Notes: generated by a model from the letters alone, not told the origin. A stretch of DNA of 64,000 nucleotides from an uncultured Ruminiclostridium sp. (GCA_944388385.1 CALXIO010000008.1:18890-82889), one strand, 5' to 3'; numbered from the stretch's first letter, positions 31,628 to 42,104 are shown. Translations and numbers: made by a program.

Positions 31628-34600
31628 TCAGAATAAGGTCATCTGGGATGACATGGGAAGGTCATCAAACACATTCATTTCATAAAGCTTTGTAATGACT
31701 GTGCCGTTTATACCTGCCTGCGCCTGAATATCCTCAATACAGGTATAATCCCCTTCTTCGATTGACTCTTTCAGCTTGATTGCCGCATTTTCGCCGCAGC
31801 CCTCAACCGCCATAAAGGGAAGCCTCAGATTTCCGTCCTCAATAACATAGCTTGTGGCATTGGATTTAAGATAGTGTACCGGCAGGAATGTGATACCTCT
31901 TAACATCATTTCCTTAATAATGATAAGGGCATCCACCATAGCCTCCTCCTTGGGAGTTCTTTCCTTTTTGTCCTTTCCCATAATGGAATCTATCTTGTTT
32001 CTTACACTTGCAAGGCCACCTAAAACAGTATTTACATCAATGTTTTCTGTGTGCTTTGTAAGTAATGCAGAATAAAATTCCACCGGGTAATATACCTTAA
32101 ACCAGCATAGCTTAACTGCACCCATTACATATGCCGCCGCATGAGCCTTAGGGAACATATACTTGATTTTTTTACAGCTTTCCACATACCACTCGGGAAC
32201 ATTGTTGTCCTTGAAGGCCTTATATATATCATCATCGAACATCTTTTTGGCTTTACCCTTACGGGTGATTTCCATTATCTTAAATGCCATTTTAGGCTGT
32301 AAGCCCTTGTGCATAAGATATACCATAATATCGTCACGGCATCCTATAACCTCAGAAATGGTACAGGTGCCGTTTTTGATAAGCTCTTGGGCATTTCCTA
32401 ACCATACATCCGTACCGTGGGAAAGTCCTGATATCTGTAACAGGTCGGAGAATTTTTTAGGCTGAGCGTCCTTTAGCATCTGGATAGTAAAGGGTGTGCC
32501 GAATTCCGGGATACCATAGGTACCGCTGGAAACTCCCAATTCATCCTCGGATATGCCTAAGGGCTCTGTGGAGGTAAACAGCTTCATTACCTTTTCATCG
32601 CTTGTGGGTACATCGGCTATTTTTATTCCTGTAAGGTTTTCAAGATGCTTATAGAGGGTGGGAACATCGTGACCCAGCTCATCAAGCTTCAGAATAGTAT
32701 CGTGAAGGGCATGGAAGTCAAAGTGAGTAGTTATCATGTCACTTTCGGTTTTATCCGCAGGATGCTGTACCGCTGTAAAATCATATACATCAAAATCCGC
32801 AGGAACAACAACCATGCCCCCGGGATGCTGTGAGGTGGTACGCTTAACACCTGTACAGCCGGTGGAAAGTCTTTTCAGCTCCGCCTGATTTAAGGTAAGG
32901 TTTTTGGATTCTGCCCATTTTAAAACATAGCCTATGGCTGTCTTTTCCTGTACGGCGGAAATAGTTCCTGCCTTAAACACGTGATCCTTACCGAATAATT
33001 CTTCTGTGTATCTATGTACCTTGCCCTGTACTTCACCGGAAAAGTTAAGGTCAATATCCGGGGATTTATCACCGTCAAAGCCAAGGAAGGTTTCAAAGGG
33101 TATATCGTGGCCGTCTCTTATAAGGGGTGTGCCGCAATTGGGACAATCCTTGGCAGGAAGGTCATAGCCTGAGCCTACTGTTCCTGCCGGTACAAATTCA
33201 TTGTAGCGACAGTTGGGGCAACGATAATGGGGCGGCAAGGGATTAACCTCTGAAATACCTGCCATTATAGCTACTACCGATGAGCCTACCGAACCACGGG
33301 AGCCTACAAGGTAGCCGTTTGCCTCTGAATAGGCAACTAACTTCTGGGCGATCATATAAAGCACCGCAAAGCCGTGGCCTATAATAGAGTCAAGCTCCTT
33401 TTTAAGACGGGACTGAACAACATCCGGAAGGTCATCTCCGTACCAGGCATGGGCTCTTTCCCAGCAAAGTCTTTGCAGATCCTCGTTTGCGCCTTCAATA
33501 TAGGGAGTATATGTGCCCTTAGGTATAGGTCTTACCACCTCGACCATATCGGCAATCTTTTGTGTATTTGTAACTACTACTTCATATGCCTTTTCCTTGC
33601 CTAAGTAAGCAAATTCCTCCAGCATTTCTTCGGTTGTGCGCATATAAAGGGGGGCTTGCTCAAAGGCATCGCCATAGCCTTGTCCTGCCTGTAATACCTC
33701 ACGGAATATAGCATCCTCGGGGTCCTTGAAATGAACGTCACAGGTAGCCACAACAGGTTTTCCAAGCTTATCTCCAAGGGCAACTATTTTGCGGTTTATT
33801 TCCCGTAATTCTTCCTCGTTTGCCACCTTGTTTGTTCTTACAAGGAATTTATTATTGCCTATTGGCTGAATTTCAAGGTAGTCATAGAATGAGGCTATTT
33901 CCTCAATCTTTTCCTTAGACTCCTTATTTAAAATTGCCCGGTAAAGCTCCCCTGCCTCACAGGCACTGCCTATAATAAGACCCTCCCTGTGCTTTTCAAG
34001 GTATGACTTTGGTACTCTGGGCTTTTTATAGAAATAATCAAGGTTGGAAGCGGAAATAATACGGTAGAGATTTTTAAGTCCTACCTTGTTTTTAACAAGT
34101 ATGATCTGATGATAGGATTTCTCCTTCTTTACATCCACTTCCCCGTAGGCTCTGTTAAAGTCGTCAAGGGTTTCAAGCTTTGCACTTTCCCTTGTATCTG
34201 CCACCATCTGCTTATAGATAAGATACAGCATTTCTGCATCGGCTACTGCTCTGTGGTGGTTAAAGTCGCCTAAGTTATAATACTTTGCTATTGTATCCAG
34301 CTTGTGATTTTTAAGTCCCTTAAGGTGGGCTCTTGCTATTTGTAAAGTATCAACATAGGAATTGGTAAACTCTGTACCCATACGAAAAGCGGCACTTTTT
34401 ATAAAGCTCACATCAAACTTGGCGTTGTGAGCGCATACAGGACTATCTCCGCAAAATTCCATAAAGCTCTTAACAGCCTCAGCCTCAAGAGGGGCATCTG
34501 CCACCATATCATCAGTAATGCCGGTAAGCCTTGTTATTTCTGAGGGGATAGGCTTTTCCGGATTTACAAAGGTGGAAAATCTGTCTGTTATCTCAAGATT

Positions 34601-36415
34601 TTTTATCTTAATTGCGCCTATTTCGGTGATACGCTCATTTGCAGGGGTAAGGCCGGTGGTTTCTATATCGAATACTATAAGCTCCCCGTCAACAGTTACA
34701 CCGTCACAGCCCTCTACTATGGCATTACCGTCATTTACAAAGTATGCCTCCATGCCGTAGATAACCTTGAAATCCGGGTCCTCCTTGTTTATATCTTCTA
34801 CGGTATTCATAGCCTCGGGAAATGCCTGGGCATTTCCGTGGTCGGTTATGGCTATTGCCCTTTGACCCCAGCTGTGAGCCTGCTTTATAAGGGACTGTGC
34901 AGAGGAAAGTCCGTCCATATCGGACATCTGTGTATGAAGGTGTAATTCCACCCTCTTTTCAGGGGCATTGTCCTTCTTTTTCTTTAAGGATACCTCCATT
35001 ATGGATTGGGGCTCTAATATGTAGGATTTTGCAAAGTCATCATACTTATAATTGCCGTTTATAAGAAGTGTATTTCCCACCTTTACAAAATTGTAAAGAT
35101 CTATCTTTGCGCTATTCACAAAGAATTTAAGCACAATAGATGAGGTGCGGTCGGAAATATAGGCGGTAATAATTGTGGACTTGCCGTTTTTGGTTTCCTT
35201 GCTTTCTACAAAGAAAACCTCGCCCCATACAGTAAGATTTTCCTTAGCGGAAAATAATTCATTCATAGCAACAGGAGCATCATTTATAGGTGCGCCCATT
35301 ATAAGCCTTGCCTTTTCGGTAAATATATCGCTGTCGGAAATAAGGCTCATTTCCTCGGGATTTTCAAAGGGCAGATTTCTTCCTGCAAAGGAGGTCTGTA
35401 CAGTACCTGTTGTTGCATTTCCTCCGGAAATATTCAGCTTTACATCCTTTTTAAGCTGTACTGTCATTATGGCATTGGGGGTAAAGCACATTTCCTTGGT
35501 GAAATTATCCGTTTCATATTTGCCCTTTGCAATAATTATTGCGCCGTCATCAAAAAAGTCATACTTTTCCAGCTTTTCCGTAAGGGCAAAAAGCTTTATA
35601 TCTATTCTTCCGGTGTCATCACATAAATTACCGGAAACAATGGTATAAACACCCTTTGAGGTGTCCCTTCTTTCCACATTCTGAAGCTGACCCCATACAG
35701 TAAGGTTTTTGCCTTCCTTGGTTAAGGTGTTAAGTGATATTGGGGCATCATTTATCTGAAAGCCGTAATATACTGTGGCATTTTCTTCAAACTTGTCCGA
35801 CTTAAAGCCTAAAGCAACTGTTTCAGGCTCATCATATACCTCAGGTCTGCCGCCTCTTGATTTTTTCGGCGCAGGCTCTGAAAAGCTGTTAAACTCAGGT
35901 AAGGGCTCTTTTCTTAAAGCCTCTATGTAGCTTTCATCCGGCTCAGGGTAGCTTACACTGTCATCCGCTGTAAATTTTACTGTTATTCTTTTTGAGAATG
36001 TGCCGTATACAAAGTTTTCTATCTGCTTTTCAATATTATCCTCAATCAGTAACTGCATACCGCCGTGCTTTAAGGTAAACTCAAAGGTATCTCCGTCATC
36101 GTCAATTTCCGCATCGTTAAGGTAGCCGTTTATAACTCCCTTTGTCTGCTTTAAAAGCTTGATAATATCTCTTATATATTCCTTATCGAACAGAGTAATA
36201 TCATATCTGGGATAAAGCAATACCATAGGTACACTAAGATAAGCGGCAAGCACCTTTCCTACCTCAATAAGCTCCTCAGCCGAAATAAGCTCTCCTGCTT
36301 CTATAAGAATATTAAGTGAGCCGTTTTTTCTTATTTTAATCTGCTTTATTTCAGAATTACCTATATTTTCAGCAAAACTGATGTCGCTGAAATATTCCTT
36401 AAATAAAGTAGCCAT
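31628..36415 (-). CDS. polC: DNA polymerase III alpha subunit, PolC type
   Basis: The 1595-residue protein is longer than usual PolC (about 1430-1450). In order it has an N-terminal domain (1-200), two similar OB-fold segments (about 222-320 and 377-476), a split PHP domain starting VELHLHTQMSDMDG (489 on) with TDHGN, an inserted 3'-5' exonuclease (FDIETTGL near 582) with NAKFD and HRAVADAE, a zinc module (CPNC..CPNC), polymerase motif PDIDLNFSG, and helix-hairpin-helix regions. It ends SSQMTLF, a beta-clamp-binding tail. It replicates the chromosome. The doubled OB unit accounts for most of the extra length. It is the last gene of the hom-polC unit. Confidence 0.97.
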   Translation of the reverse strand: MATLFKEYFSDISFAENIGNSEIKQIKIRKNGSLNILIEAGELISAEELIEVGKVLAAYLSVPMVLLYPRYDITLFDKEYIRDIIKLLKQTKGVINGYLNDAEIDDDGDTFEFTLKHGGMQLLIEDNIEKQIENFVYGTFSKRITVKFTADDSVSYPEPDESYIEALRKEPLPEFNSFSEPAPKKSRGGRPEVYDEPETVALGFKSDKFEENATVYYGFQINDAPISLNTLTKEGKNLTVWGQLQNVERRDTSKGVYTIVSGNLCDDTGRIDIKLFALTEKLEKYDFFDDGAIIIAKGKYETDNFTKEMCFTPNAIMTVQLKKDVKLNISGGNATTGTVQTSFAGRNLPFENPEEMSLISDSDIFTEKARLIMGAPINDAPVAMNELFSAKENLTVWGEVFFVESKETKNGKSTIITAYISDRTSSIVLKFFVNSAKIDLYNFVKVGNTLLINGNYKYDDFAKSYILEPQSIMEVSLKKKKDNAPEKRVELHLHTQMSDMDGLSSAQSLIKQAHSWGQRAIAITDHGNAQAFPEAMNTVEDINKEDPDFKVIYGMEAYFVNDGNAIVEGCDGVTVDGELIVFDIETTGLTPANERITEIGAIKIKNLEITDRFSTFVNPEKPIPSEITRLTGITDDMVADAPLEAEAVKSFMEFCGDSPVCAHNAKFDVSFIKSAAFRMGTEFTNSYVDTLQIARAHLKGLKNHKLDTIAKYYNLGDFNHHRAVADAEMLYLIYKQMVADTRESAKLETLDDFNRAYGEVDVKKEKSYHQIILVKNKVGLKNLYRIISASNLDYFYKKPRVPKSYLEKHREGLIIGSACEAGELYRAILNKESKEKIEEIASFYDYLEIQPIGNNKFLVRTNKVANEEELREINRKIVALGDKLGKPVVATCDVHFKDPEDAIFREVLQAGQGYGDAFEQAPLYMRTTEEMLEEFAYLGKEKAYEVVVTNTQKIADMVEVVRPIPKGTYTPYIEGANEDLQRLCWERAHAWYGDDLPDVVQSRLKKELDSIIGHGFAVLYMIAQKLVAYSEANGYLVGSRGSVGSSVVAIMAGISEVNPLPPHYRCPNCRYNEFVPAGTVGSGYDLPAKDCPNCGTPLIRDGHDIPFETFLGFDGDKSPDIDLNFSGEVQGKVHRYTEELFGKDHVFKAGTISAVQEKTAIGYVLKWAESKNLTLNQAELKRLSTGCTGVKRTTSQHPGGMVVVPADFDVYDFTAVQHPADKTESDMITTHFDFHALHDTILKLDELGHDVPTLYKHLENLTGIKIADVPTSDEKVMKLFTSTEPLGISEDELGVSSGTYGIPEFGTPFTIQMLKDAQPKKFSDLLQISGLSHGTDVWLGNAQELIKNGTCTISEVIGCRDDIMVYLMHKGLQPKMAFKIMEITRKGKAKKMFDDDIYKAFKDNNVPEWYVESCKKIKYMFPKAHAAAYVMGAVKLCWFKVYYPVEFYSALLTKHTENIDVNTVLGGLASVRNKIDSIMGKDKKERTPKEEAMVDALIIIKEMMLRGITFLPVHYLKSNATSYVIEDGNLRLPFMAVEGCGENAAIKLKESIEEGDYTCIEDIQAQAGINGTVITKLYEMNVFDDLPMSSQMTLF

Positions 36416-36433
36416 TTTTAAAACATCCCTTCA

Positions 36434-37471
36434 TTAAAGCCGTTTTATTTCCCTTAGTAATTCCGGAAGGAGGTTCTCCTCCTTCACATTATTTTTTATT
36501 ATTACGCCCTTTTTGAATATAACTCCGACACCCTTTCCGCCGGCTATACCTATATCCGCATTTGAGGCTTCTCCCGGGCCGTTTACCACACAGCCCATAA
36601 CTGCTATCTTGATATTTTTATTTATATCCCTTGTACATTCCTCTACCTTTTTTGCAAGGGAGATAAGATCTATCTGTGTTCTGCCGCAGGTGGGACAGCT
36701 TACTATCTCAACGCCTGTTCCCTTGCCTGTTGCCTTTAGTATATCCTTTGCGGCATATACCTCCTCCACAGGGTCAGCAGTAAGGGAAACTCTTATGGTA
36801 TCCCCTATGCCGTCGCATAAAAGCGAGCCTATTCCAACAGAGGATTTTATTATTCCCATACGGGTAGTGCCTGCCTCTGTTACACCAAGGTGAAGCGGAT
36901 AGGGGTATTTTTCATGTATCATACGATAGGAATCTATCATAAGTCTTACATCAGAGGATTTTACAGACAGCACAATATCATCAAAATCATATTTTCTGAG
37001 TAATGCAATATGTCTTTCTGCACTTTCGCAAAGTGCCAAAGCGGTAGGTCTGCCGTATTTTGCCAGAATATCCTTTTCAACAGAGCCGCTGTTTACACCT
37101 ATTCGGATAGGGATATTTTTAGCCCTGCATATATCCGCTACTGCCTTTACCCTGTCCTCGCCGCCTATATTACCGGGATTTATTCTTATCTTGTCAACGC
37201 CCATTTCTGCACATTTTAATGCTATGCGGTAATCAAAGTGAATGTCCGCCACAACAGGGATATTTACCGCTTCCTTTAAGGCAGGAATAAGCCTTGCGTC
37301 CTCTATTGTGGGAACAGCGGTACGGATAATTTCACAGCCTGCCTTTTCAAGCCTTTTAGCCTGCTTGATATTTCCCTTTACATCACTTGCCGGAACATTA
37401 AGCATAGACTGGATATATATTTTATTTCCTCCAAGGGTGAGATTATTTATTTTAATTTTCTTTTTGCTCAT
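36434..37471 (-). CDS. ispG: 4-hydroxy-3-methylbut-2-en-1-yl diphosphate synthase (IspG/GcpE)
   Basis: The protein has 345 residues from ATG 37471, which follows AGGTGG; an in-frame GTG at 37480 lies in that ribosome site. A barrel domain with QSMLNVPASDV and ADIHFDYRIAL is followed by the 4Fe-4S ligands in SCPTCGRTQ and MGCVVNGPGEA. It catalyses step 6 of the MEP isoprenoid route. It starts 1 base after the rseP stop. Confidence 0.96.
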   Translation of the reverse strand: MSKKKIKINNLTLGGNKIYIQSMLNVPASDVKGNIKQAKRLEKAGCEIIRTAVPTIEDARLIPALKEAVNIPVVADIHFDYRIALKCAEMGVDKIRINPGNIGGEDRVKAVADICRAKNIPIRIGVNSGSVEKDILAKYGRPTALALCESAERHIALLRKYDFDDIVLSVKSSDVRLMIDSYRMIHEKYPYPLHLGVTEAGTTRMGIIKSSVGIGSLLCDGIGDTIRVSLTADPVEEVYAAKDILKATGKGTGVEIVSCPTCGRTQIDLISLAKKVEECTRDINKNIKIAVMGCVVNGPGEASNADIGIAGGKGVGVIFKKGVIIKNNVKEENLLPELLREIKRL

Positions 37472-37472
37472 A

Positions 37473-38705
37473 TTATCCACCTGAAAACAGTCTTATAATA
37501 TCATTGAAGCTAACCACTAACATAAGAAGCATAAGAAGTACAATGCCGATAAAATGCACCATGCCCTCATGCTCAGCCTTAATGGGCTTTCTTCTTATTG
37601 CCTCGATAATAAGGAAAACAAGTCTAGCACCGTCCATGGCAGGGATAGGAAGGAGATTGAATATTCCCACATTTACCGCTAAAAGTGCGGCTAAGGTCAT
37701 CAGAGATTCCCAACCAAAGGAGGCAACTGTGCTTACACTCTGGATAACACCGATAGGACCGGAAATTTCATTAAGTCCGTAGGTACCGCTTATGAGATTT
37801 AAAAAGGAAATCCACACAAGTCTGGCGTCAGAAATAAAATCAGCACCGGCGGAAGATAATACATTAAAGAAATTCTTTTCCTCTCCAAGTACACGAAAAT
37901 CAAGGAACAGGCTGTTTTTCTCAGAAACATAGTCCTTCTTGTACTGCTCTATATGGGAAAGCAGCTTATCTGCAAATTCCGGGTTTTCTTCCTTCAGCTT
38001 ATCAAATTCTGCTGTTGTCTTATTTGTGTCTATGTCAAAATAAGCGCTTACATCGGCAGCAAAGCCCTCGCTTTCCCCTACCAGCTTTTTATATTCCGAA
38101 ATAAGCACCGCATAGGAATGGGAGGCGAATTTTACATTTTCAAGGGTAATTTTCTGACCGTCTCTTATTACCTCAAAATCATAGGTAAAATATTGTGAGC
38201 CTATACCCCTTGACTGGGAATTTCCAAGCTGAAAGGAAATATCCATGGTATTAAAAATGCTCATGCCGTTTATGGATACTATCTTATTCCCTGGCTGAAG
38301 CACAGCGGAGCTTATGGCACCGTCGTGAAAGCTGGCTACTGTTGTTGTGGCTACTGCATTTGCACAAAGTACACTTACTACGCAGAAAATAAAGCCCAGT
38401 ACAAAGTTCATTATTGCACCTGCGGCAATAACTATCATTCTTTGCCATACGGGTTTATTACGAAAGCTGTTGGGATCATCCGATTCAAGATCCTCATCCA
38501 GCATAACAGAGCCGCCTATGGGAAGTGCTTTAAGGCAGTAGGTAGTGCCGTTACGGTCCTTTTGTAATATCTTAGGGCCCATGCCTATGGCAAATTCCTT
38601 TACATTCATCTTAAAGAGCTTCGCTGTAAAGAAATGGCCGAATTCGTGAATAAGAATTATAAGGAAAAATATTAAAATTGCCAGTAAAATGCTTAAAATA
38701 TCCAA
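37473..38705 (-). CDS. rseP: Site-2 protease RseP/RasP
   Basis: The product has 410 residues, probably starting at TTG 38705 after AAAGGAT; a frame open to 38777 would overlap dxr without a ribosome site. The zinc site HEFGH lies in the first membrane helix, a PDZ domain follows (VLQPGNKIVSINGMSIF), and NLLPIPAMDGARLVF near the C-terminus supplies the third ligand. It cleaves membrane-bound regulators such as anti-sigma factors and signal-peptide remnants. It lies between dxr and ispG, a common Firmicute order. Confidence 0.93.
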   Translation of the reverse strand: MDILSILLAILIFFLIILIHEFGHFFTAKLFKMNVKEFAIGMGPKILQKDRNGTTYCLKALPIGGSVMLDEDLESDDPNSFRNKPVWQRMIVIAAGAIMNFVLGFIFCVVSVLCANAVATTTVASFHDGAISSAVLQPGNKIVSINGMSIFNTMDISFQLGNSQSRGIGSQYFTYDFEVIRDGQKITLENVKFASHSYAVLISEYKKLVGESEGFAADVSAYFDIDTNKTTAEFDKLKEENPEFADKLLSHIEQYKKDYVSEKNSLFLDFRVLGEEKNFFNVLSSAGADFISDARLVWISFLNLISGTYGLNEISGPIGVIQSVSTVASFGWESLMTLAALLAVNVGIFNLLPIPAMDGARLVFLIIEAIRRKPIKAEHEGMVHFIGIVLLMLLMLVVSFNDIIRLFSGG

Positions 38706-38718
38706 AATCTGTATCCTT

Positions 38719-39867
38719 TCATATTCTTGATAAAATATACTCTCTTGTTGCTTTTTCTGTATCAAGTATATTATCAAGTGTGGGTTTAATGTTATGTTCT
38801 ACATCCGAAAGAGCCGATATAACAAGCTCCCCTATTTTATAAAATGGAATCTTATCCTGAAGGAAAAGTCCCACCGCCGTTTCATTGGCGCTGTTAAGTA
38901 CGGTACAGGCAGTACCTCCTTGCTTTATAGCCTTTTTGGCCGCAGAAAGACAAACAAAGGTGTCATAGTCGGGCTTTCCGAAGGTGAGAGTGCCTATTTC
39001 GGACAGGGACAGCTTTTTCTTGTCTGAGGTAAATCTTCCGGGATAGCTTAAAGCAAAGGCTATTGGTATGTGCATATCCGGTACACCCATCTGACCGATA
39101 ATTGCTCCGTCCTCAAATTCCACAGCAGAATGAAGAATACTTTGCCTGTGGATAAGTATTTCTATTTTCTCCGGGGGAACATCAAAAAGCCATACCGCCT
39201 CAATAAGCTCCAGCCCCTTATTCATCATTGTAGCGCTGTCTATGGTGATTTTATTTCCCATTGTCCAGTTGGGGTGATTTAATGCCTGAGTCTTGGTGAC
39301 GGTCTTTAACTGCTCCCTTGTATATCCGTAAAAAGGACCGCCTGAGGCTGTCAGCAGTATTTTTTCTATGGCATTTCCCCTGTTTCCCATAAGGGACTGG
39401 AAAATAGCACTATGCTCGCTGTCTATCGGGATAATGGGTAACTGCTTTTCTTTAGCAAGGGCGGTTACAATTTCACCGCCGGTAACTAAGGTTTCCTTAT
39501 TAGCAAGGGCTACCCGGTTTCCGCTTTCAATGGCTTTTAATGTGGGGCGAAGTCCTATCATGCCCACCACCGCATTTACTACCATATCACAGGGTATAGC
39601 GGCAATCTCGCAAAGTCCCTCTACACCGGATAAAACCTTAATATCCGTATCGGAAAGTCTTTGCTTTATATCAGAGTAATACCTGTCATCTCCTACACAG
39701 ACAGCCTTTGGCGAAAACTCCCTTGCCTGCTGTTCAAGAAGCCTTGTATTACAGTTTGCACAAAGTGCAACAGGCTTTATATCCTGAGCCTTACATATAT
39801 CAAGCGTCTGTGTACCGATAGAACCGGTACTGCCGAGAAGCACTATATCCCGAACTCTGTTATACAA
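38719..39867 (-). CDS. dxr: 1-deoxy-D-xylulose 5-phosphate reductoisomerase
   Basis: The protein has 382 residues from a likely TTG at 39867, six bases after GAGGTG; a TTG at 39891 is possible. The NADPH loop LLGSTGSIGTQTLD, ALANKETLVTGG, PIDSEHSAIFQSL (metal Asp/Glu) and SGGPFYGYTREQLKTVT are intact. It makes MEP, the first committed isoprenoid precursor. Confidence 0.95.
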   Translation of the reverse strand: MYNRVRDIVLLGSTGSIGTQTLDICKAQDIKPVALCANCNTRLLEQQAREFSPKAVCVGDDRYYSDIKQRLSDTDIKVLSGVEGLCEIAAIPCDMVVNAVVGMIGLRPTLKAIESGNRVALANKETLVTGGEIVTALAKEKQLPIIPIDSEHSAIFQSLMGNRGNAIEKILLTASGGPFYGYTREQLKTVTKTQALNHPNWTMGNKITIDSATMMNKGLELIEAVWLFDVPPEKIEILIHRQSILHSAVEFEDGAIIGQMGVPDMHIPIAFALSYPGRFTSDKKKLSLSEIGTLTFGKPDYDTFVCLSAAKKAIKQGGTACTVLNSANETAVGLFLQDKIPFYKIGELVISALSDVEHNIKPTLDNILDTEKATREYILSRI

Positions 39868-39888
39868 GCCTTTCACCTCACTATGAAA

Positions 39889-39918
39889 CAATGCCGAAGA
39901 AATTTCACTTCGGCATTG
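39889..39918 (-). other. Perfect hairpin between cdsA and dxr
   Basis: An 11-bp stem (39889-39899 with 39908-39918) and 8-base loop lie between the cdsA stop and the dxr start. Only TTTCAT follows on the minus strand, so it is at most a leaky terminator. It may be an RNA-processing or stability element within the operon, and it overlaps the alternative dxr start at 39891. Confidence 0.5.
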
Positions 39919-39925
39919 GATAATT

Positions 39926-40777
39926 TTAAACTAACTGCTCTATAGGGAAAAATACGCAGAAAATCATATACGCAAAGGGTGCCACAAAAAGCACGCTGTC
40001 AAATCTGTCAAGCACACCGCCGTGACCGGGAAGAATATTGCCGAAGTCCTTTACTGCACATTCTCTTTTTACAAGGGAGGCAGAAAGATCTCCCACCACA
40101 CCTAAAACAGAAAGCACAAGGGCAAGCAATATTAAATATATCCAGTTTACACGGAAAGTATTCACCCCGTTATTTATCATTCTGTCGATAAACTCATAGG
40201 CAAAGCAAAGTATCGCCGCCGCCACACCTGAAGTAACAATACCGCCTACAAAGCCCTCCCAGGTCTTTTTGGGACTTATTGAGGGGCACATTTTATGCTT
40301 TCCGAGGAAGGTTCCCACAAAATAAGCTCCTGCATCCCCTATCCATGCGCTTATCATGATGTAAACCACAAGGAAGGTGGCGTGTTCAGGGAAAGCCGTT
40401 CTTGTGAACGCTATTGTGCTTAATGACAAGGGAATGGCAATAGATATAAAGGCTATAAGTGCCACCTGTTCAAACCTTGCCTTTTCGTGGCAGAAAATAA
40501 GCACCACAAAGAGTATTATCACAAAGGCATAATATATCATTCTTGCATAGGAACGCAAGGGCTCCAGCCAGAATATAAAGGGGGTGATGGCTACAAAGAT
40601 AAGGCTTAAAACCGATATGGCTTTATTCTTTACATACTTTGTAACAACCAGCATTTCATATACCGCCATAGTGGATATAAGTGCCATTGTTATATAGTAA
40701 ACAAGCTCGTTGTTAAGTGCGACCACCAATATACCCAGAGGTATGGCAATAGCCGCAGATATTATTCGTTGTGCCAT
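39926..40777 (-). CDS. cdsA: Phosphatidate cytidylyltransferase
   Basis: The 283-residue integral membrane protein has many hydrophobic helices and the C-terminal CDP-DAG synthase signature SLVKRECAVKDFGNILPGHGGVLDRFDS, of which the metal-binding parts are GDLSASLVKR and PGHGGVLDR. It makes CDP-diacylglycerol from phosphatidate and CTP. Confidence 0.95.
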   Translation of the reverse strand: MAQRIISAAIAIPLGILVVALNNELVYYITMALISTMAVYEMLVVTKYVKNKAISVLSLIFVAITPFIFWLEPLRSYARMIYYAFVIILFVVLIFCHEKARFEQVALIAFISIAIPLSLSTIAFTRTAFPEHATFLVVYIMISAWIGDAGAYFVGTFLGKHKMCPSISPKKTWEGFVGGIVTSGVAAAILCFAYEFIDRMINNGVNTFRVNWIYLILLALVLSVLGVVGDLSASLVKRECAVKDFGNILPGHGGVLDRFDSVLFVAPFAYMIFCVFFPIEQLV

Positions 40778-40800
40778 AATTATCCTTTCAGATGCAGGAA

Positions 40801-41523
40801 TTACACTCCGCCGAAGCGACGATTTCTCTTAGCATATTCCCTGCAGGCAAATGTTAAGTCCTCCATGGTAAAATCAGGCCACAGAACATCCATAAATACA
40901 AATTCCGCATAGGCACACTGCCAGATAAGAAAATTGGAAAGTCTCATCTCACCGCTGGGTCTTACCATAAGATCCACATTGGGTATGCCCTTTGTATAAA
41001 GATAATTTTCAAACTGCTGTTCTGATATAGAGTCTATATCCCCGATAATTCCCTCTTTATAGTCCTTAGCTATATTCTTAGCCGCATTTACGATTTCATC
41101 CCTGCCGCCGTAATTTAATGCCACAAGTAAATTAAAACCGTCATTGTTTAAAGAGGTCTGCTCAATCTCTATAAGCCTGTTTTTTATATTATCCGGGAAA
41201 ACAGACTTATCTCCGGGGAAGATTATTCTTACATTTTCCTTGGAAAATGCCTTAATATCATCAAGATACTGTATAAGCAGCTTCATAATGGCTTCCACCT
41301 CTTCACGGGGTCTTTTCCAGTTTTCGGTGGAAAAGGCATAGAAGGTGGCATTTTTTATGCCGAGCTTACGGCAATCCTGGACTGTCCTCTTAAAAACCTT
41401 AGCCCCCTGTGTGTGGCCGGCGGTTCTGGGAAGTCGTCTTTTCTTCGCCCATCTGCCGTTTCCGTCCATTATGATACCTATATGAACCGGTAACTGCTCT
41501 TTTGTTAATTCAAAGTCAGACAT
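40801..41523 (-). CDS. uppS: Undecaprenyl diphosphate synthase (cis-prenyltransferase)
   Basis: The product has 240 residues. IIMDGNGRWAKKR holds the catalytic Asp; TFYAFSTENWKRP and LMVRPSGEMRLSNFLIWQCAYAEFVF hold the substrate-binding residues. It makes the C55 lipid carrier for cell-wall synthesis. Its ATG overlaps the frr stop by one base. Confidence 0.97.
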   Translation of the reverse strand: MSDFELTKEQLPVHIGIIMDGNGRWAKKRRLPRTAGHTQGAKVFKRTVQDCRKLGIKNATFYAFSTENWKRPREEVEAIMKLLIQYLDDIKAFSKENVRIIFPGDKSVFPDNIKNRLIEIEQTSLNNDGFNLLVALNYGGRDEIVNAAKNIAKDYKEGIIGDIDSISEQQFENYLYTKGIPNVDLMVRPSGEMRLSNFLIWQCAYAEFVFMDVLWPDFTMEDLTFACREYAKRNRRFGGV

Positions 41524-42077
41524 TATACTGTCATGATTTCCTTTTCTTTAGCCTGGCAAACCTGGTCTACCTTATCACAATACTTGTCGGTAAGGTTCTG
41601 AACATCCTTTTCACAGCCCTTTAAATCATCCTCTGTGATTTCGGAATTCTTCTTCATAGCCTTTAACTTATCCATAGCATCTCTGCGGACGTTACGAACA
41701 GCTACCTTGCTGTCCTCACCCATCTTCTTAACCTGCTTTGCAAGCTCCTTTCTTCTTTCCTCTGTCAGCTGAGGGAAAGCAATACGGATAGCCTTACCGT
41801 CATTTGTAGGGGTAATGCCTATATCGCTTGCTAAGATAGCCTTTTCAATGGGCTTTAATGTGGAGGCATCCCAAGGTGTGATAACAAGAATTCTTGCTTC
41901 TGCTACTGCAATAGCTGCCATGGCGTTGATCTGAGTGGGAACTCCGTAATAATCAACTAAAACCTTATCAAGAACGGCAGGGTTAGCACGGCCTGCACGG
42001 ATAGATGCTAATTCGTTTTCAAGTGCTGCTACACACTTTTCCATTTTTTCCTTAGCGGTATTGATTGTCTGCTTCAT
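41523..42077 (-). CDS. frr: Ribosome recycling factor
   Basis: The protein has 184 residues, the standard length. It shows SIRAGRANPAVLD, YYGVPTQINAMAAI, the PWD segment and KKMGEDSKVAVRNVRRDA. It splits post-termination ribosomes with EF-G. Confidence 0.97.
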   Translation of the reverse strand: MKQTINTAKEKMEKCVAALENELASIRAGRANPAVLDKVLVDYYGVPTQINAMAAIAVAEARILVITPWDASTLKPIEKAILASDIGITPTNDGKAIRIAFPQLTEERRKELAKQVKKMGEDSKVAVRNVRRDAMDKLKAMKKNSEITEDDLKGCEKDVQNLTDKYCDKVDQVCQAKEKEIMTV

Positions 42078-42104
42078 AATACTTTTCCTTTCAAATTAAA
42101 TAAA

